A DNA stretch of 64,000 bases from Chryseobacterium gambrini (GCF_900156825.1 NZ_FTOV01000001.1:1-64000); one strand, 5' to 3'. Positions 46,139 through 57,236 are shown, numbered from the stretch's first letter. Program-made: numbers and translations. The notes: a model not told the origin generated them from the letters alone.

Positions 46139-47287
46139 TTACAGTTTAGACAAATTCTCCAAAGCTCTTTCCAAAGTTTCCTGCTTCTTCGCAAAACATA
46201 GACGGATTACATTTTCATTCAGCTTATTTTTATAAAAAGAAGAAAAAGGAACACTTGCCACCTTATGATTAATCGTGAGTTCGTGCGCGAAATCAAGATC
46301 ATTTTTGTCAGAAATGTTATCATATTTTAAAGCCTGAAAATACGTTCCTTCGCAATCCAGTAATTCAAAAGAAGTATTGGCTAAACCCTGTCTTAAAAAA
46401 TCTCTTTTTTCCTGAAAGAATTGATTCAGCTGATTATAATGATCCGGATTTTTCATATATTCCGCCAAAGCAAGCTGCATCGGTGTATTCACGGAGAAAA
46501 CATTAAACTGGTGTATTTTTCTGAATTCATCCGTCAGATATTTCGGAGCCGCACAATAGCCTATTTTCCACCCGGTCACATGAAACAGTTTTCCGAATGA
46601 AGCCACTAAAAGGCTTCTGTTTTTCAGTTCGGGATATTTGCAGATGCTTAAATGCTGTTTTCCGTCAAAAACAATATTTTCATACACTTCATCACTTAAA
46701 ATCAGTATAGAAGTTCCTTCCACAATTTTAATTAATTCCTGAATGTCATGTTCCTTTAAAATCTTTCCGGAAGGATTGTTCGGGTTATTCAGGATGATCA
46801 TTTTGGTTTTTTCCGAAACTAAACTTTTTACCACATTCCAGTCGATTTCATAATCGGGAGCTTTCATTTCGAAACGCTTTACGATTCCCCCGAAAAGTTC
46901 TACCGTAGGTTCATAACAGTCGTAAGCCGGTTCAAAAATAATGACCTCATCTTCTTTCTTTACAAAAGTCGCAATTGCAGTGAAAATAGCCTGAGTTCCG
47001 CCTGCGGTAACGGTAATTTCAGAATCCGGATGATATACTGCCTGATGAGAATTTTCTATTTTTCCGGCAATTTCTTCCTTCAAACCAATCATTCCGCCCA
47101 TCGGTGCATACTGATTAAAGCCTTTTTTAATGAAATGATTCACATGATCCAGCAATTCGGAGTCCGGCATAAAATCGGGAAAACCCTGCGATAGATTGAT
47201 GGCTTCATTTTCATTGGCAAGCTGCGTCATCTGGCTGAAAATCGTAGTTCCTACATTGGAAAGTTTGGATAAAGGAAGTTGTATCAT
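46139..47287 (-). CDS. PLP-dependent aminotransferase (methionine/kynurenine type)
   Basis: From the ATG at 47285-47287 the protein (382 aa) starts MIQLPLSKLSNVGTTIFSQM, as in YbdL-like methionine aminotransferases; an earlier in-frame ATG (47338) adds an unlikely basic leader. Class I fold motifs: LSQGFPDF, VTAGGTQAIFTAI, ILNNPNNPSGK, LSDEVYE and the PLP lysine in SFGKLFHVTGWKIGY. It likely transaminates methionine or a related 2-keto acid in salvage. It is a single gene. Confidence 0.92.
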   Translation of the reverse strand: MIQLPLSKLSNVGTTIFSQMTQLANENEAINLSQGFPDFMPDSELLDHVNHFIKKGFNQYAPMGGMIGLKEEIAGKIENSHQAVYHPDSEITVTAGGTQAIFTAIATFVKKEDEVIIFEPAYDCYEPTVELFGGIVKRFEMKAPDYEIDWNVVKSLVSEKTKMIILNNPNNPSGKILKEHDIQELIKIVEGTSILILSDEVYENIVFDGKQHLSICKYPELKNRSLLVASFGKLFHVTGWKIGYCAAPKYLTDEFRKIHQFNVFSVNTPMQLALAEYMKNPDHYNQLNQFFQEKRDFLRQGLANTSFELLDCEGTYFQALKYDNISDKNDLDFAHELTINHKVASVPFSSFYKNKLNENVIRLCFAKKQETLERALENLSKL

Positions 47288-47438
47288 TAAGGATTGTTTT
47301 TTTTCTTGTATCGAATTTAATTTATTTTTTACAATCAAGAGAGATTTATTGGCTTAAATTAACCACAAAACGCAAAAAGATATTTTATTGGAGCAGGAAT
47401 TAAATACTTAAAATGTTTTTAAAGAAATACTTCAAAAG

Positions 47439-47468
47439 AAAAACCACCCGATTTCGGATGGCTTTTTT
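47439..47468 (-). terminator. Terminator of the T9SS gene pair
   Basis: On the minus strand aagccatccg and cgggtggttt pair around aaat, followed by T-rich sequence, 16 nt past the stop at 47485. Confidence 0.75.
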
Positions 47469-47484
47469 AAAGATATGAATTGCA

Positions 47485-48753
47485 CTACCTCGTTATGAGC
47501 AGTTTCTGCGAAGCCGTTTTAGAAGGCGATTTTATCTCAACAATATAAGTTCCGGGAAGAAGTTGATCCGTATGGAGTCTTATGGATTGTTTCCCGCTGT
47601 TCAGCGTTTCAGATTTTTCGGCAGCTATTTTACCTAAAGAACTGATGATTCTTACAGTAATCAATTCTCTTTTTTCAAGGTTCATATTTACGTCTACATA
47701 ATCTTTTGCAGGATTTGGAGTGAGTTTTGGCGTGTCAGAAGAAAGAGTATTGTCGATTGCCGTATTTGCATTTTTTTGCACTATTGCGGTACTGATATCA
47801 AATCCGCCATCCATTACCGTTACCAGCGTAAGCTTTTCATCATCATTTAAATTAACATTAATAGGAACGGATGAAGAAAAATTGCTGAAAGAAACACCTT
47901 TTTCCTGTGCGGTAGCATATTCTTTAATCTGGTTGCTGATAAATCCGTTTTTAAAAATTCCGTCGTAAGTAAGTCCGTTTTTAGAAATATGCACGGTTGC
48001 GGTATACACCACATCAGGATAAGTTCCGTTCTGTACAGCCTGCTCATTCGCAAGCGCTTCGTCATCCGAAATATTAACGTTTTCTTTAATAACAACTATT
48101 TTTACGTTAGAATAAAAATCCGCAGAAGGAGTGATGTTGATTCTTCCGTTCATTTTAGTAACAACCAGTTGATTATTATCGTTCACCGTAACATCACCGG
48201 TAATTTCTCCAAAAGAAGTTCCGTTATCTACCAGTTTAGAGAACTTCTTTTCATCTAAGGTATAGCTTCCTGTAAGTCCTGCAGAACCTCTGCCGGAAGA
48301 AGTCTGTGTAAGATAAATTCCGCTGGTAAGATGTTCGGCTTTTGCATAACTGTTGTACGCATACGGACCTGTGAAAGAAAGAGTACAGACATTATAAACC
48401 TGATCGTAAACCGTTCCGCTTTTGCTGCACATGGCTGTCTGAGGACGGGAACATCCTTTGCTTTCATTAGAACAGGTGGAAGACCATAAACCCACATTTC
48501 CATATCCTACAAATTGACCGATACAGTTGTATCCCGTTACATATTTTTTGTAAGAAAGGACAGAGGTCTGAGCCTGAGCGACAAATTTTCTGTGAAAAAA
48601 TCCGCCGCACCATTTTCTGGTAATCGTAGAAGCATGCGCAGAAACTCCAGCATGTGAGATTAAACCAATGAAAAGGGCTAAAATTAATTTTTGTGATTTT
48701 ATGATTTGAAAGCTTTTTTGAAGCAGTCCTTCGGTTTTTAGTATTGTTTTCAT
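47485..48753 (-). CDS. T9SS-secreted protein, cysteine-rich N-terminal region
   Basis: The 422-aa protein has an N-terminal hydrophobic segment (about residues 22-40) as signal, then a cysteine-rich, glycine-rich region (CIGQFVGYG, STCSNESKGCSRP, CSKSG). Its function is unknown. The C-terminal tail TPNPAKDYVDV...QKLLITR is a type A T9SS sorting domain. The tail is a close paralogue of that in the next gene upstream, which differs in its middle. It is the second gene of a two-gene operon. Confidence 0.82.
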   Translation of the reverse strand: MKTILKTEGLLQKSFQIIKSQKLILALFIGLISHAGVSAHASTITRKWCGGFFHRKFVAQAQTSVLSYKKYVTGYNCIGQFVGYGNVGLWSSTCSNESKGCSRPQTAMCSKSGTVYDQVYNVCTLSFTGPYAYNSYAKAEHLTSGIYLTQTSSGRGSAGLTGSYTLDEKKFSKLVDNGTSFGEITGDVTVNDNNQLVVTKMNGRINITPSADFYSNVKIVVIKENVNISDDEALANEQAVQNGTYPDVVYTATVHISKNGLTYDGIFKNGFISNQIKEYATAQEKGVSFSNFSSSVPINVNLNDDEKLTLVTVMDGGFDISTAIVQKNANTAIDNTLSSDTPKLTPNPAKDYVDVNMNLEKRELITVRIISSLGKIAAEKSETLNSGKQSIRLHTDQLLPGTYIVEIKSPSKTASQKLLITR

Positions 48754-48782
48754 GATTTTTTATTTTGTGTTTGTTGATCGGT

Positions 48783-50000
48783 TTATTTCGAAATCAGAAG
48801 TTTTTGCGAAGATTTACTGTTCTCAGATTGTATCTCAACAATATAAGTTCCCTGAATCAGTTTTTCAGTATTAATCTTGATGCTTTGCCTTCCGCTTTCT
48901 ACCGTTTCGGAAGTGTTAATCAGAATCTTTCCGGAAGTATCCATAATTTTAACAGTTACATTTCCTCTTTTGGAAAGATTGGTCTGTACATCAACATAAT
49001 TTTTTGCGGGATTGGGAACAAGATTGTAATCCGGTTGACTGGCTGTTCCGGACTCTGCTCTTGCTGCATCTGCAACATCTTTCAGCGGAGATTTCAGATT
49101 AGCTGAATTTTTGGCATTTCCTCCTTCCGCAGGTTTCGGAACGCAGATCGAAATGCACGTTTTACACTTAGGCAGGTCTCCTTCAAACTGAGTCACACAA
49201 ACGGTGTAGCTTCCCGGCAGATTATAAGTATGGGATGTTAAAACATTTCCAGAGGTTCCGTCGCCCCAGTCTACTTTATATAAGCTTGGAGAATTGGTAC
49301 TTTCAAGAAATACCTGAGCCGTAGTGTAATTTCCTGATGTGCTTGTCGTAGTCTGGATTTTAAAGTTGGAATTGCATTCATTGCATCCTTCACAAGGTTT
49401 TACACAGATATTGTCGAAATACATTACTTCCTGTTGTGTAGACGTAATATCTGGAGTAATGGAAAGAACCTGAGAATTCATGATGATATTGTCGAAAATT
49501 GCCGCATTCACAGGGCTCATCGTCCATGCTCCGTCGGAATTGCTCGGAAGAACACCGCCGCTGGAAAGCTGAATAGGCGCTTTTATACGAACCCATCCGC
49601 TTCCGGGAGTTACCGTTACACTTGCAACAAATGTAGCGCTGTTGGTACCGTCGGAAAGCGTGATGTACGGATGATAGGGCAATCCGTAGCCACTGTCGTT
49701 ATCCAGATAAAAATCAAAATAAAGACACTGTCCTAAAAAATAGTTTCCCAGCTTTTGGTAATCTTTCCAGTTCTGATACCATGATCCTCCCGACTTGTCT
49801 TTTATAACAAGAAACTGCGATCCGTCCAGAGGATTCGGAGAACTTACGCCCACGCTTACATTTCCGTTGGGCGCGGCAGCCGGAGCCCAGTTCCCGTAAG
49901 GATTTACAGGATCATTAAAGTCTGAACAGGGAGGATTTTGTGCCAAAAGCATTATGTTTCCCAAAAGAAAACAGAAGATTAGAAAATACATTCTTACCAT
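48783..50000 (-). CDS. T9SS-secreted protein with PKD-like domain
   Basis: The 405-aa protein starts with a signal peptide (ending MLLAQ). Residues 20-200 look like a carbohydrate-binding-like beta sandwich (WYQNWKDYQKLGNYF, YFDFYLDNDSGYG). A PKD-like domain follows (about 215-285; YKVDWGDGTSGNVLTSHTYN, broken here) and a small cysteine cluster (CEGCNECN, CKTCISIC). The T9SS tail VPNPAKNYVDV...KLLISK ends it. It starts the operon with the gene at 47485, 29 nt apart. An alternative start is 49991. Confidence 0.85.
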   Translation of the reverse strand: MVRMYFLIFCFLLGNIMLLAQNPPCSDFNDPVNPYGNWAPAAAPNGNVSVGVSSPNPLDGSQFLVIKDKSGGSWYQNWKDYQKLGNYFLGQCLYFDFYLDNDSGYGLPYHPYITLSDGTNSATFVASVTVTPGSGWVRIKAPIQLSSGGVLPSNSDGAWTMSPVNAAIFDNIIMNSQVLSITPDITSTQQEVMYFDNICVKPCEGCNECNSNFKIQTTTSTSGNYTTAQVFLESTNSPSLYKVDWGDGTSGNVLTSHTYNLPGSYTVCVTQFEGDLPKCKTCISICVPKPAEGGNAKNSANLKSPLKDVADAARAESGTASQPDYNLVPNPAKNYVDVQTNLSKRGNVTVKIMDTSGKILINTSETVESGRQSIKINTEKLIQGTYIVEIQSENSKSSQKLLISK

Positions 50001-50560
50001 GATGCGAAATTGATTTTATACATCAAAAACCAACAAAAACTTTAAGAATTAATACTTATTGAATACATTTTGGTTTTCACCTTTTTAGCTGTTTAAATTT
50101 TCTTGTAGTTAAGACTTTAAAAGTATCACATAAAATAATCTCACACTAAAGTGACTAAGCAAATGTGAACGGATTTTGAGTAAGTGTAGTCTTTTCGTAA
50201 ATAAATGTATTTACTGCGCAAAAAGTTGCGATGATTTTATGCTTAAATAACTGAATGTTATTGTTTTAATTTTAGTAAAGGAAGAATTTCCTGTTATGTA
50301 AGAATCACGGTTTTATGTAAAAATATTCATTCTTACATTAACGCGTTTTCGATAAAGAGAATATAAATTAATAGATAATCAATATTTTGTTTCTGTTAAT
50401 TGCGTCAGGCTTAAGTTGGGTGTAAAGATTCCAAATCAAAATTGACTCTAACCAAAATTTATATAAGTTTTGGCTAAAGCCAATTGTTTTCTTAATCATT
50501 AAAATAGGCTAAATTCCTACTGATATTTTTGTATTGTTTTTACATCGAACTCACGTTACA
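50001..50560. other. Intergenic region, no gene recognised
   Basis: About 560 bp that hold the upstream region of the T9SS operon (minus strand) and the region downstream of the LytTR gene. LytTR-type regulators bind direct repeats, so sites for the neighbour could lie here; I see no clear pair. Confidence 0.5.
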
Positions 50561-51277
50561 TTAAGCCATTTTATGAAGGAATTCGTTTTTCTTACGGATG
50601 GAGACATCCAGAACAGAATTATCCGCCATTACCACCTGTCCGCCTTTTCCTCTAATATATTCTTTCAGATGTTCGAGATTGATGAGATGCTTATGGTGAA
50701 TTCTAAAAAAATTATACTCTGAAAGGTTCTTCTCAAAATCGCACAGTGTTTTGGAAACCATTACTTTGCTTTTGTCGGAAAGGTAAATAAAAGTATAATT
50801 GGAATCGGCTTCACAACGAATGATTTCGTCAACATTCACCCGCTTAAAACCTTGGAGGGTAGGAAGATTGATCTTGTTTTGAAAACCGGAAAAAGGGGAG
50901 ATTCTGTTTTTTCTGAATTTTTCAAGTGCTTTATTAACGGTGAGCACGAAATCCAGATTTTTTAAAGGTTTGAAGATGTAATGGATAAATCCTCTTTTTA
51001 TTGCCTGAATAGCAGATTTTTCTGATTCTGTGATAAGAATGATGGAGAAATCATTTTCTTGAAGTTTTTCCAGCATTTCCAGATCATTTTCGTCAAAATA
51101 ATGAATATCAACGAGTAAAATATTCGTGGAATTTTTGCTGAAGTAATCTGAATCGAAAAGAATACACTTCGTCTGAAGGTCAATTTCGAATTCAGGAAAT
51201 TCCTTTTTCAGTAATCGGGAAATGTATTTGCCTTCATCTATGTCATCAATGATACAGGCATTCAATTTATTTTTCAT
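50561..51277 (-). CDS. LytTR-family response regulator
   Basis: The 238-aa protein has a receiver domain (D11, D12, phospho-acceptor D57 in ILLVDIHY, and K in FKPLKNLDF) and a LytTR domain (about 135-238; FKRVNVDEIIRCEADSNYT, FFRIHHKHLINLEHLKEYI). No sensor kinase is adjacent. It is a second LytTR regulator in the window; the two differ in sequence. It likely controls the T9SS operon downstream on the same strand, but this is only from position. Confidence 0.9.
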   Translation of the reverse strand: MKNKLNACIIDDIDEGKYISRLLKKEFPEFEIDLQTKCILFDSDYFSKNSTNILLVDIHYFDENDLEMLEKLQENDFSIILITESEKSAIQAIKRGFIHYIFKPLKNLDFVLTVNKALEKFRKNRISPFSGFQNKINLPTLQGFKRVNVDEIIRCEADSNYTFIYLSDKSKVMVSKTLCDFEKNLSEYNFFRIHHKHLINLEHLKEYIRGKGGQVVMADNSVLDVSIRKKNEFLHKMA

Positions 51278-51533
51278 GTGAGTTTGGTTTTTGGTTTCAG
51301 TTTTAGTGGTAATTACAGAAAGACAGCCATAAGATAATATTTATTGATGTTGTTAAGATTATTAAATTCAAACATAATCAGCTTTAATTTTAACGAAAAA
51401 AATAAAATAAAGCAGGTTTTTCACTTGATATTGAATAATGTAAATATAGAATTTCATTATTAATAATGCAATACCTATGAGAATATTTACAAAAAAATGA
51501 ATCAAAATATTCGGATAATTTTCTTCAATTTCG

Positions 51534-51549
51534 TACTTTTGTATGTTTG
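51534..51549 (+). promoter_or_regulatory. Two overlapping -7 boxes for parE
   Basis: TACTTTTG (51534-51541) and TATGTTTG (51542-51549) both match TAnnTTTG exactly. The ATG used is at 51562, so transcripts would have very short leaders. This rejects the start at 51547. Confidence 0.55.
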
Positions 51550-51561
51550 CTGAAATTATAT

Positions 51562-53451
51562 ATGTCACAAGAAATAAATCCGATCTATTCCGAAGATAAT
51601 ATCAGAACCCTCGATTGGCAGGAGCATATCCGCCTGCGTCCCGGAATGTATATCGGGAAGCTGGGAGACGGTTCTTCCGCCGATGATGGTATCTACATTT
51701 TACTGAAAGAAATTCTGGACAACTCCATCGATGAGTTCAGGATGAAAGCCGGTAAAAGAATTGAAATAAAATTAGACGACGGTAAAGTTACAATCCGGGA
51801 TTTCGGGCGTGGAATTCCGTTGGGAAAAGTAGTGGATGCGGTTTCTAAAATGAATACCGGAGGGAAATACGACAGTAAAGCCTTTAAAAAATCCGTAGGT
51901 CTTAACGGGGTGGGTACAAAGGCAGTTAACGCCCTTTCCGATTATTTCCGTGTCCGTTCTTTCAGAGACGGAAGGATGAAAGTTGCAGAATTTTCAAGAG
52001 GACTTATCACCGAAAACTTCGAGGAAAAAGATACATCAGACAGAAACGGAACGGAAATCTCCTTCATTCCGGACGCCGATATTTTCCTTCATTTTAAATT
52101 CAGAAAAGAGTATATCGAAAGAATGCTCCGCAATTATGCCTATCTTAATCCCGGATTAAAAATTCTTTTCAACGGAGAAACATTCTTCTCAGAAAACGGT
52201 TTGAAAGATTTGCTGGACGAGGAGCTGGAAAACGAAACACTTTACCCGATTGTTCATCTGAAAGATAATGATATTGAAGTTGCGATTACGCATACCGATA
52301 AATCGCAGACAGAAACGTACTTTTCATTCGTTAACGGACAGAACACAACACAGGGAGGAACGCATTTAAACGCTTTCCGTGAAGCTTACGTGAAAACAAT
52401 CCGTGAGTTTTTCAATAAAAACTTTGATGCATCCGATGTGAGAAAATCTATTGTGGCAGCAGTTTCCATCAATGTAGAAGAGCCGGTTTTCGAATCTCAG
52501 ACCAAAACAAAGTTAGGATCCAATGACATCGGACCGAACGGACCAACCGTAAGAACCTTCATCATTGACTTCCTGAAAAGTAAATTAGATAATTTTTTAC
52601 ATAAAAACCCTGAAGTTGCCGAAGCGATCCAACGAAAGATTTTAATCTCGGAAAGAGAAAGAAAAGAGCTTTCCGGAATTCAGAAATTAGCGAGAGAAAG
52701 AGCCAAAAAAGTTTCTCTGCACAACAAAAAGCTTCGCGACTGCAGACAGCACTACAACGATCAGAAAAATGAAAGAAAAGGGGAAACCCAGATCTTTATT
52801 ACGGAAGGAGATTCTGCATCCGGATCCATTACAAAATCCAGAGATGTGGAAACTCAGGCGGTATTTTCTCTGAAAGGAAAGCCGTTAAATTGCTATGGTT
52901 TAACCAAGAAAGTAGTGTATGAAAACGAAGAGTTCAACCTTCTTCAGGCAGCTTTGAACATTGAGGAAAGTCTTGAGGATCTTCGATACAATCAGGTAAT
53001 TATTGCCACCGATGCCGATGTCGACGGAATGCACATTCGTCTGCTGATGATCACGTTTTTCCTTCAGTTCTTCCCGGATCTGATTAAAAACGGACATCTT
53101 TACATTCTTCAGACACCGCTATTCAGGGTGAGAAACAAAAAAGAGACAAGATATTGCTATACAGAGCAGGAAAGAGTAAAAGCGCTGAATGAATTGGGAA
53201 AAAATCCTGAGATCACACGATTTAAGGGATTGGGAGAGATTTCTCCCGATGAATTCAAGCACTTTATCGGGAAAGACATCCGTCTGGAACCTGTTGTGGT
53301 AGGAAAAGATCAGACCATCGATCAGCTTTTGGAATTTTATATGGGAAAAAATACACCAGACAGACAGGTTTTTATTCTTGAAAATTTAGTGGTGGAAGAT
53401 CCGGATATAGACAAAAAAGAAATATTGAGTGAGATCATAGATGAAAATTAA
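51562..53451 (+). CDS. parE: DNA topoisomerase IV subunit B
   Basis: The 629-aa ATPase subunit: GHKL motifs [14 protein letters not shown] and [12 protein letters not shown] bind ATP; the transducer follows; the TOPRIM part has TEGDSASG and [10 protein letters not shown] for metal and strand passage. Length fits ParE/GyrB of Bacteroidota. It heads an operon with parC. It is called ParE and not GyrB from the pairing with this ParC and the short form; GyrB in this group is similar in length, so a small doubt remains. Confidence 0.93.
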   Translation: MSQEINPIYSEDNIRTLDWQEHIRLRPGMYIGKLGDGSSADDGIYILLKEILDNSIDEFRMKAGKRIEIKLDDGKVTIRDFGRGIPLGKVVDAVSKMNTGGKYDSKAFKKSVGLNGVGTKAVNALSDYFRVRSFRDGRMKVAEFSRGLITENFEEKDTSDRNGTEISFIPDADIFLHFKFRKEYIERMLRNYAYLNPGLKILFNGETFFSENGLKDLLDEELENETLYPIVHLKDNDIEVAITHTDKSQTETYFSFVNGQNTTQGGTHLNAFREAYVKTIREFFNKNFDASDVRKSIVAAVSINVEEPVFESQTKTKLGSNDIGPNGPTVRTFIIDFLKSKLDNFLHKNPEVAEAIQRKILISERERKELSGIQKLARERAKKVSLHNKKLRDCRQHYNDQKNERKGETQIFITEGDSASGSITKSRDVETQAVFSLKGKPLNCYGLTKKVVYENEEFNLLQAALNIEESLEDLRYNQVIIATDADVDGMHIRLLMITFFLQFFPDLIKNGHLYILQTPLFRVRNKKETRYCYTEQERVKALNELGKNPEITRFKGLGEISPDEFKHFIGKDIRLEPVVVGKDQTIDQLLEFYMGKNTPDRQVFILENLVVEDPDIDKKEILSEIIDEN

Positions 53452-53500
53452 TTAAAATTCTTATTTTAGAAAAACACAAAAACTCACAAACACATTTAAT

Positions 53501-53977
53501 ATGAGACTTAGTAACCGTAACAAAACTTCGGTCTACAGCTTCATAACTACCTTGCTGGCTATGCTGTTGGTCGGAGGTGTCGGAGCTTATATTCTGGAGG
53601 AATACAAATTTAAAATCCTTGGATGGGAAGGCGTACTGCTGATTATTGTTCCCGTATTTTTAATTGTATTTTTCTATCTTAACGGAAGGCAGATTTTTGA
53701 ATATGACAGTGACGGAGAAGCGCTTCATTTCAGAAACCGGAATATCATTCCTTTTCTGCATAAGCCGCTAAGTGATGAATTCCCGAAGTATAAACTGCAG
53801 AAATTTGAGATTATTGATCTTTTCTTTATGAAAAGGCTTTACGTTACCATCTCAAGCAAAAACAGCGGTTCCACTACTTTAAGATATGAAATTTCATATC
53901 TTACCAAAAGAGAAATTAGTGATTTAAAAGTTTCCTTAAATAAGGTCGTTAAGGCCAATAAAGAGAAAAAGAGTTAA
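53501..53977 (+). CDS. Small membrane protein between parE and parC
   Basis: The 158-aa protein has two hydrophobic segments (about residues 12-32 and 40-60) and a soluble C-terminal part that looks PH-like (IFEYDSDGEALHFRNRNIIP). It is 49 nt after parE and 11 nt before parC, so co-transcribed. I do not recognise a family. A role linked to topoisomerase is not implied by sequence. Confidence 0.85.
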   Translation: MRLSNRNKTSVYSFITTLLAMLLVGGVGAYILEEYKFKILGWEGVLLIIVPVFLIVFFYLNGRQIFEYDSDGEALHFRNRNIIPFLHKPLSDEFPKYKLQKFEIIDLFFMKRLYVTISSKNSGSTTLRYEISYLTKREISDLKVSLNKVVKANKEKKS

Positions 53978-53988
53978 TAAATTAAAGA

Positions 53989-56571
53989 ATGACAGAAGAA
54001 TACTCGCATGAAGGCGAAAGCTTAAAAAAAGTTTCAGGACTGTATAAAGACTGGTTCTTGGATTATGCTTCTTATGTAATTTTAGACAGGGCAATTCCAT
54101 CGGTTTATGACGGATTTAAGCCTGTTCAGCGAAGGATCATGCATTCCATGCGGGAGCTGGAAGACGGACGTTACAATAAAGTTGCCAATATTGTTGGAAA
54201 CACCATGAAATATCACCCTCATGGTGATGCTTCCATTACGGATGCGATGGTGGGAATCGGCCAGAAAGAACTTTTGATCGATACACAGGGAAACTGGGGA
54301 AACATCTACACCGGAGACTCTGCAGCGGCAGCAAGATATATCGAAGCCCGATTAACGCCTTTTGCACTCGAAGTGGTTTTCAATCCGAAAACAACGGAAT
54401 GGGCAAAATCGTATGACGGCAGAAATAACGAGCCGATTGATCTTCCTGTAAAATTTCCACTGCTTTTAGCGCAGGGCGTTGAAGGGATCGGAGTCGGACT
54501 TTCAACCAAAATTCTTCCGCATAATTTTAACGAACTCATCAATGCTTCCGTAGCATATCTGAAAGGCAAAAAGTTTGAGCTTTTCCCCGATTTTATGACC
54601 GCGGGTTATCTCGATGTTTCCGAGTACAACGACGGACACAGAGGCGGAAAAGTAAGAGCCAGAGCTAAAATTTCCCCTTACGATAAGCATACCCTTATTA
54701 TTACGGAGCTTCCGTACTCAAAAACAACAAGCGATCTGATTGATTCTATCATTAAAGCCAATGAAAAAGGAAAGATCAAGATCAAGAAAATTGAAGACAA
54801 TACTTCCGATAAAGTTGAAATCCTGATCCATCTTCATAATGATGTTTCGCCGGATAAAACAATTGATGCTTTATACGCTTTCACCGATTGTCAGGTCACC
54901 ATTTCTCCGAATGCCTGTGTAATTGTCGGCGATAAGCCGATGTTCATGAATGTTTCTGACATCCTGAAAATGAACACCGATCATACTGTTTCTTTGCTTA
55001 AAAAAGAACTGGAGATCGAGCTTCATGAGCTTCAGGAAAGCTGGCATTTTTCTTCACTGGAAAGAATTTTCATCGAAAACAGAATTTACCACGATATTGA
55101 AGAGGTAAAAACATGGGAAGATGTTCTGAAAACCATTGATGCAGGACTGAAACCTCATACCGGACATCTTTTAAGAGCCGTAACGGAAGAAGATATTTTA
55201 AAACTGACAGAAATCAGAATCAAGAGAATCTCAAGGTTCGATTTAGATAAATTTAAAGAAAATATTGCTGCGCTGGAAGGTAAGATTGAGCAGGTGAAAC
55301 ATCATCTTGCGAATCTTATTCAGTACGCGATAGATTATTATCTGAACATTCAGAAAAAATACGGTAAAGACAGACAGCGAAAAACCGAACTTCGAATTTT
55401 TGACACGATCGATGCAACAAAAGTTGCGGTTGCCAATGAAAAGTTCTATGCCAATTTCGAGGAAGGCTTTATCGGAACGTCTCTGAAAAAAGACCAGTAT
55501 CTGTTCGACTGTTCAGATATCGACGACATCATTACCTTCCGAAAAGACGGAAGCATGAAAGTGGTAAAAGTGGAGGCAAAAACATTTATCGGAAAAGATA
55601 TTCTCCATGTTGCCATCTGGAAGAAAAACGATAAAAGGACAGTCTACAATATGATCTACCGCGAAGGAAGAGAAGGACCTTACTATATGAAGCGTTTTTC
55701 CGTAACTGGTGTTACCCGAAATACGGATTATCCTTTAGCTTCGGATAAAAAAGGGTCGGAAGTGCTTTATTTTTCGGCAAATCCAAACGGAGAAGCAGAA
55801 ACAGTGACGGTTCTTCTGAAACCCAATCCAAGGATCAGAAAAAATAAAATGGACATCGATTTCTCAGAACTGGCGATTAAAGGTCGTGATTCCAAAGGAA
55901 ATCTGGTGACAAAATACTCCGTGAAGAAAGTGGATCTGAAGGAAGAAGGCGTTTCTACATTAGCACCGCGAAGAATCTGGTTTGATGATACGGTGAGAAG
56001 ACTGAATGCAGACGGAAGAGGAACTTTACTGGGAAGCTTCAAAGGGGATGATAAAATTTTAACCATCAACACCAACGGAGAAGCAAAATTAGTTTCCTTT
56101 GATCTGGGAAACCGCTTCGATGACGAATATCTGGTGCTGGAAAAATGGCGTCCGAATCAGCCGGTAACCTGCATCTATTACGATGGTGAAAAAGATATTT
56201 ATTTCATCAAACGGTTTTTATTTGAAAACACGCCGAATGTGCAGACTTTTATGCCTTCGGAACATTCGAAATCGTTCATTGAAAATGTAATTGTTGCCAA
56301 CGGAGCCACTGCCGAAATTATTTTCGCAAAAGACAAAGGCAAAGAACGAGAGCCGGAAGAAGTGAATATCGATGAATTTATTGCCGTGAAGGGAATTAAA
56401 GCCATCGGAAACCAGTTTACCAAATTCAAGGTAAAATCCATCAATATCAACATTCCTGAACCTGTGGAAGAAGAGCCGGAAGTGTATGAAGATCCGGAGT
56501 CTATGGCGGGATTTGATGAAGACGGAACCATTGGAAACCTGTTTCAGAATGACGATAATACAGAACATTAA
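53989..56571 (+). CDS. parC: DNA topoisomerase IV subunit A
   Basis: The 860-aa cleavage subunit: KDWFLDYASYVILDRAIP opening (as LYKDWFLDYASYVIL), winged-helix motif RRIMHSMRELEDG, and catalytic tyrosine Y117 in AAARYIEARLTP. A C-terminal beta-pinwheel region (about 510-790) shows repeats such as YLFDCSDIDDIITFRKDG and ILTINTNGEAKLVSFDLG. The acidic tail is normal. Fits ParC of Flavobacteriia in length and pairing. Confidence 0.95.
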   Translation: MTEEYSHEGESLKKVSGLYKDWFLDYASYVILDRAIPSVYDGFKPVQRRIMHSMRELEDGRYNKVANIVGNTMKYHPHGDASITDAMVGIGQKELLIDTQGNWGNIYTGDSAAAARYIEARLTPFALEVVFNPKTTEWAKSYDGRNNEPIDLPVKFPLLLAQGVEGIGVGLSTKILPHNFNELINASVAYLKGKKFELFPDFMTAGYLDVSEYNDGHRGGKVRARAKISPYDKHTLIITELPYSKTTSDLIDSIIKANEKGKIKIKKIEDNTSDKVEILIHLHNDVSPDKTIDALYAFTDCQVTISPNACVIVGDKPMFMNVSDILKMNTDHTVSLLKKELEIELHELQESWHFSSLERIFIENRIYHDIEEVKTWEDVLKTIDAGLKPHTGHLLRAVTEEDILKLTEIRIKRISRFDLDKFKENIAALEGKIEQVKHHLANLIQYAIDYYLNIQKKYGKDRQRKTELRIFDTIDATKVAVANEKFYANFEEGFIGTSLKKDQYLFDCSDIDDIITFRKDGSMKVVKVEAKTFIGKDILHVAIWKKNDKRTVYNMIYREGREGPYYMKRFSVTGVTRNTDYPLASDKKGSEVLYFSANPNGEAETVTVLLKPNPRIRKNKMDIDFSELAIKGRDSKGNLVTKYSVKKVDLKEEGVSTLAPRRIWFDDTVRRLNADGRGTLLGSFKGDDKILTINTNGEAKLVSFDLGNRFDDEYLVLEKWRPNQPVTCIYYDGEKDIYFIKRFLFENTPNVQTFMPSEHSKSFIENVIVANGATAEIIFAKDKGKEREPEEVNIDEFIAVKGIKAIGNQFTKFKVKSININIPEPVEEEPEVYEDPESMAGFDEDGTIGNLFQNDDNTEH

Positions 56572-56582
56572 ATGTTGAAAAA

Positions 56583-57236
56583 ATGAATATTTTAATAGCA
56601 ATCATCATCATAACCGCTGTTATCAGTTTTGCAGCTCCCATGGGAAGTGCCAACTTTGAGAAATATAAATTCAGTGTAGGCGCCATATTAAACAGGAAAG
56701 AATACATCCGTCTGCTTTCCTCAGGATTTCTGCATGCCGATATTATGCATCTGGTGTTTAATATGCTTACCCTGTATTTTTTCGGTCCTGTTGTTATTCA
56801 GGGATTTGGAAATTTAGGTTTTCTGATCATTTATTTCGGATCAATTTTACTTGGAAATATGTTTTCGCTATTTGTTTATCAAAGACAGCCTTGGTATTCA
56901 GCCATTGGCGCTAGTGGAGGAGTTTCGGGAATTTTGTTCGCCTCTATTGCCTTGATTCCGCATCTAGAAATCTATATGTTTTTTATTCCCATCGGAATTC
57001 CGGGATATATATTTGGTCTTGTGTATTTCAGCTATTCTGTTTATATGATGCTGAATCCGAATCACAACGATAATATCGGTCATGCCGCGCATTTAGGAGG
57101 CGCGTTTTTCGGACTTATTTATGCCGTTGTCAATCAGCCACAGGCGGCGATTGAAAATTCAATGTATCTCGGAATTATGTCGCTTCCTTTAATTTACCTG
57201 GGATATGAGATTTTTGTAAAGAAAAGAATAGGATAA
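56583..57236 (+). CDS. Rhomboid-family intramembrane serine protease
   Basis: The 217-aa protein has six hydrophobic segments. The catalytic pair is S111 in GASGGVSG (GASGG 109-113) and H170 in GHAAHLGGAFFG; HADIMHLVFNM holds the helix-2 motif. It starts 11 nt after parC. The natural substrate is unknown. Confidence 0.9.
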   Translation: MNILIAIIIITAVISFAAPMGSANFEKYKFSVGAILNRKEYIRLLSSGFLHADIMHLVFNMLTLYFFGPVVIQGFGNLGFLIIYFGSILLGNMFSLFVYQRQPWYSAIGASGGVSGILFASIALIPHLEIYMFFIPIGIPGYIFGLVYFSYSVYMMLNPNHNDNIGHAAHLGGAFFGLIYAVVNQPQAAIENSMYLGIMSLPLIYLGYEIFVKKRIG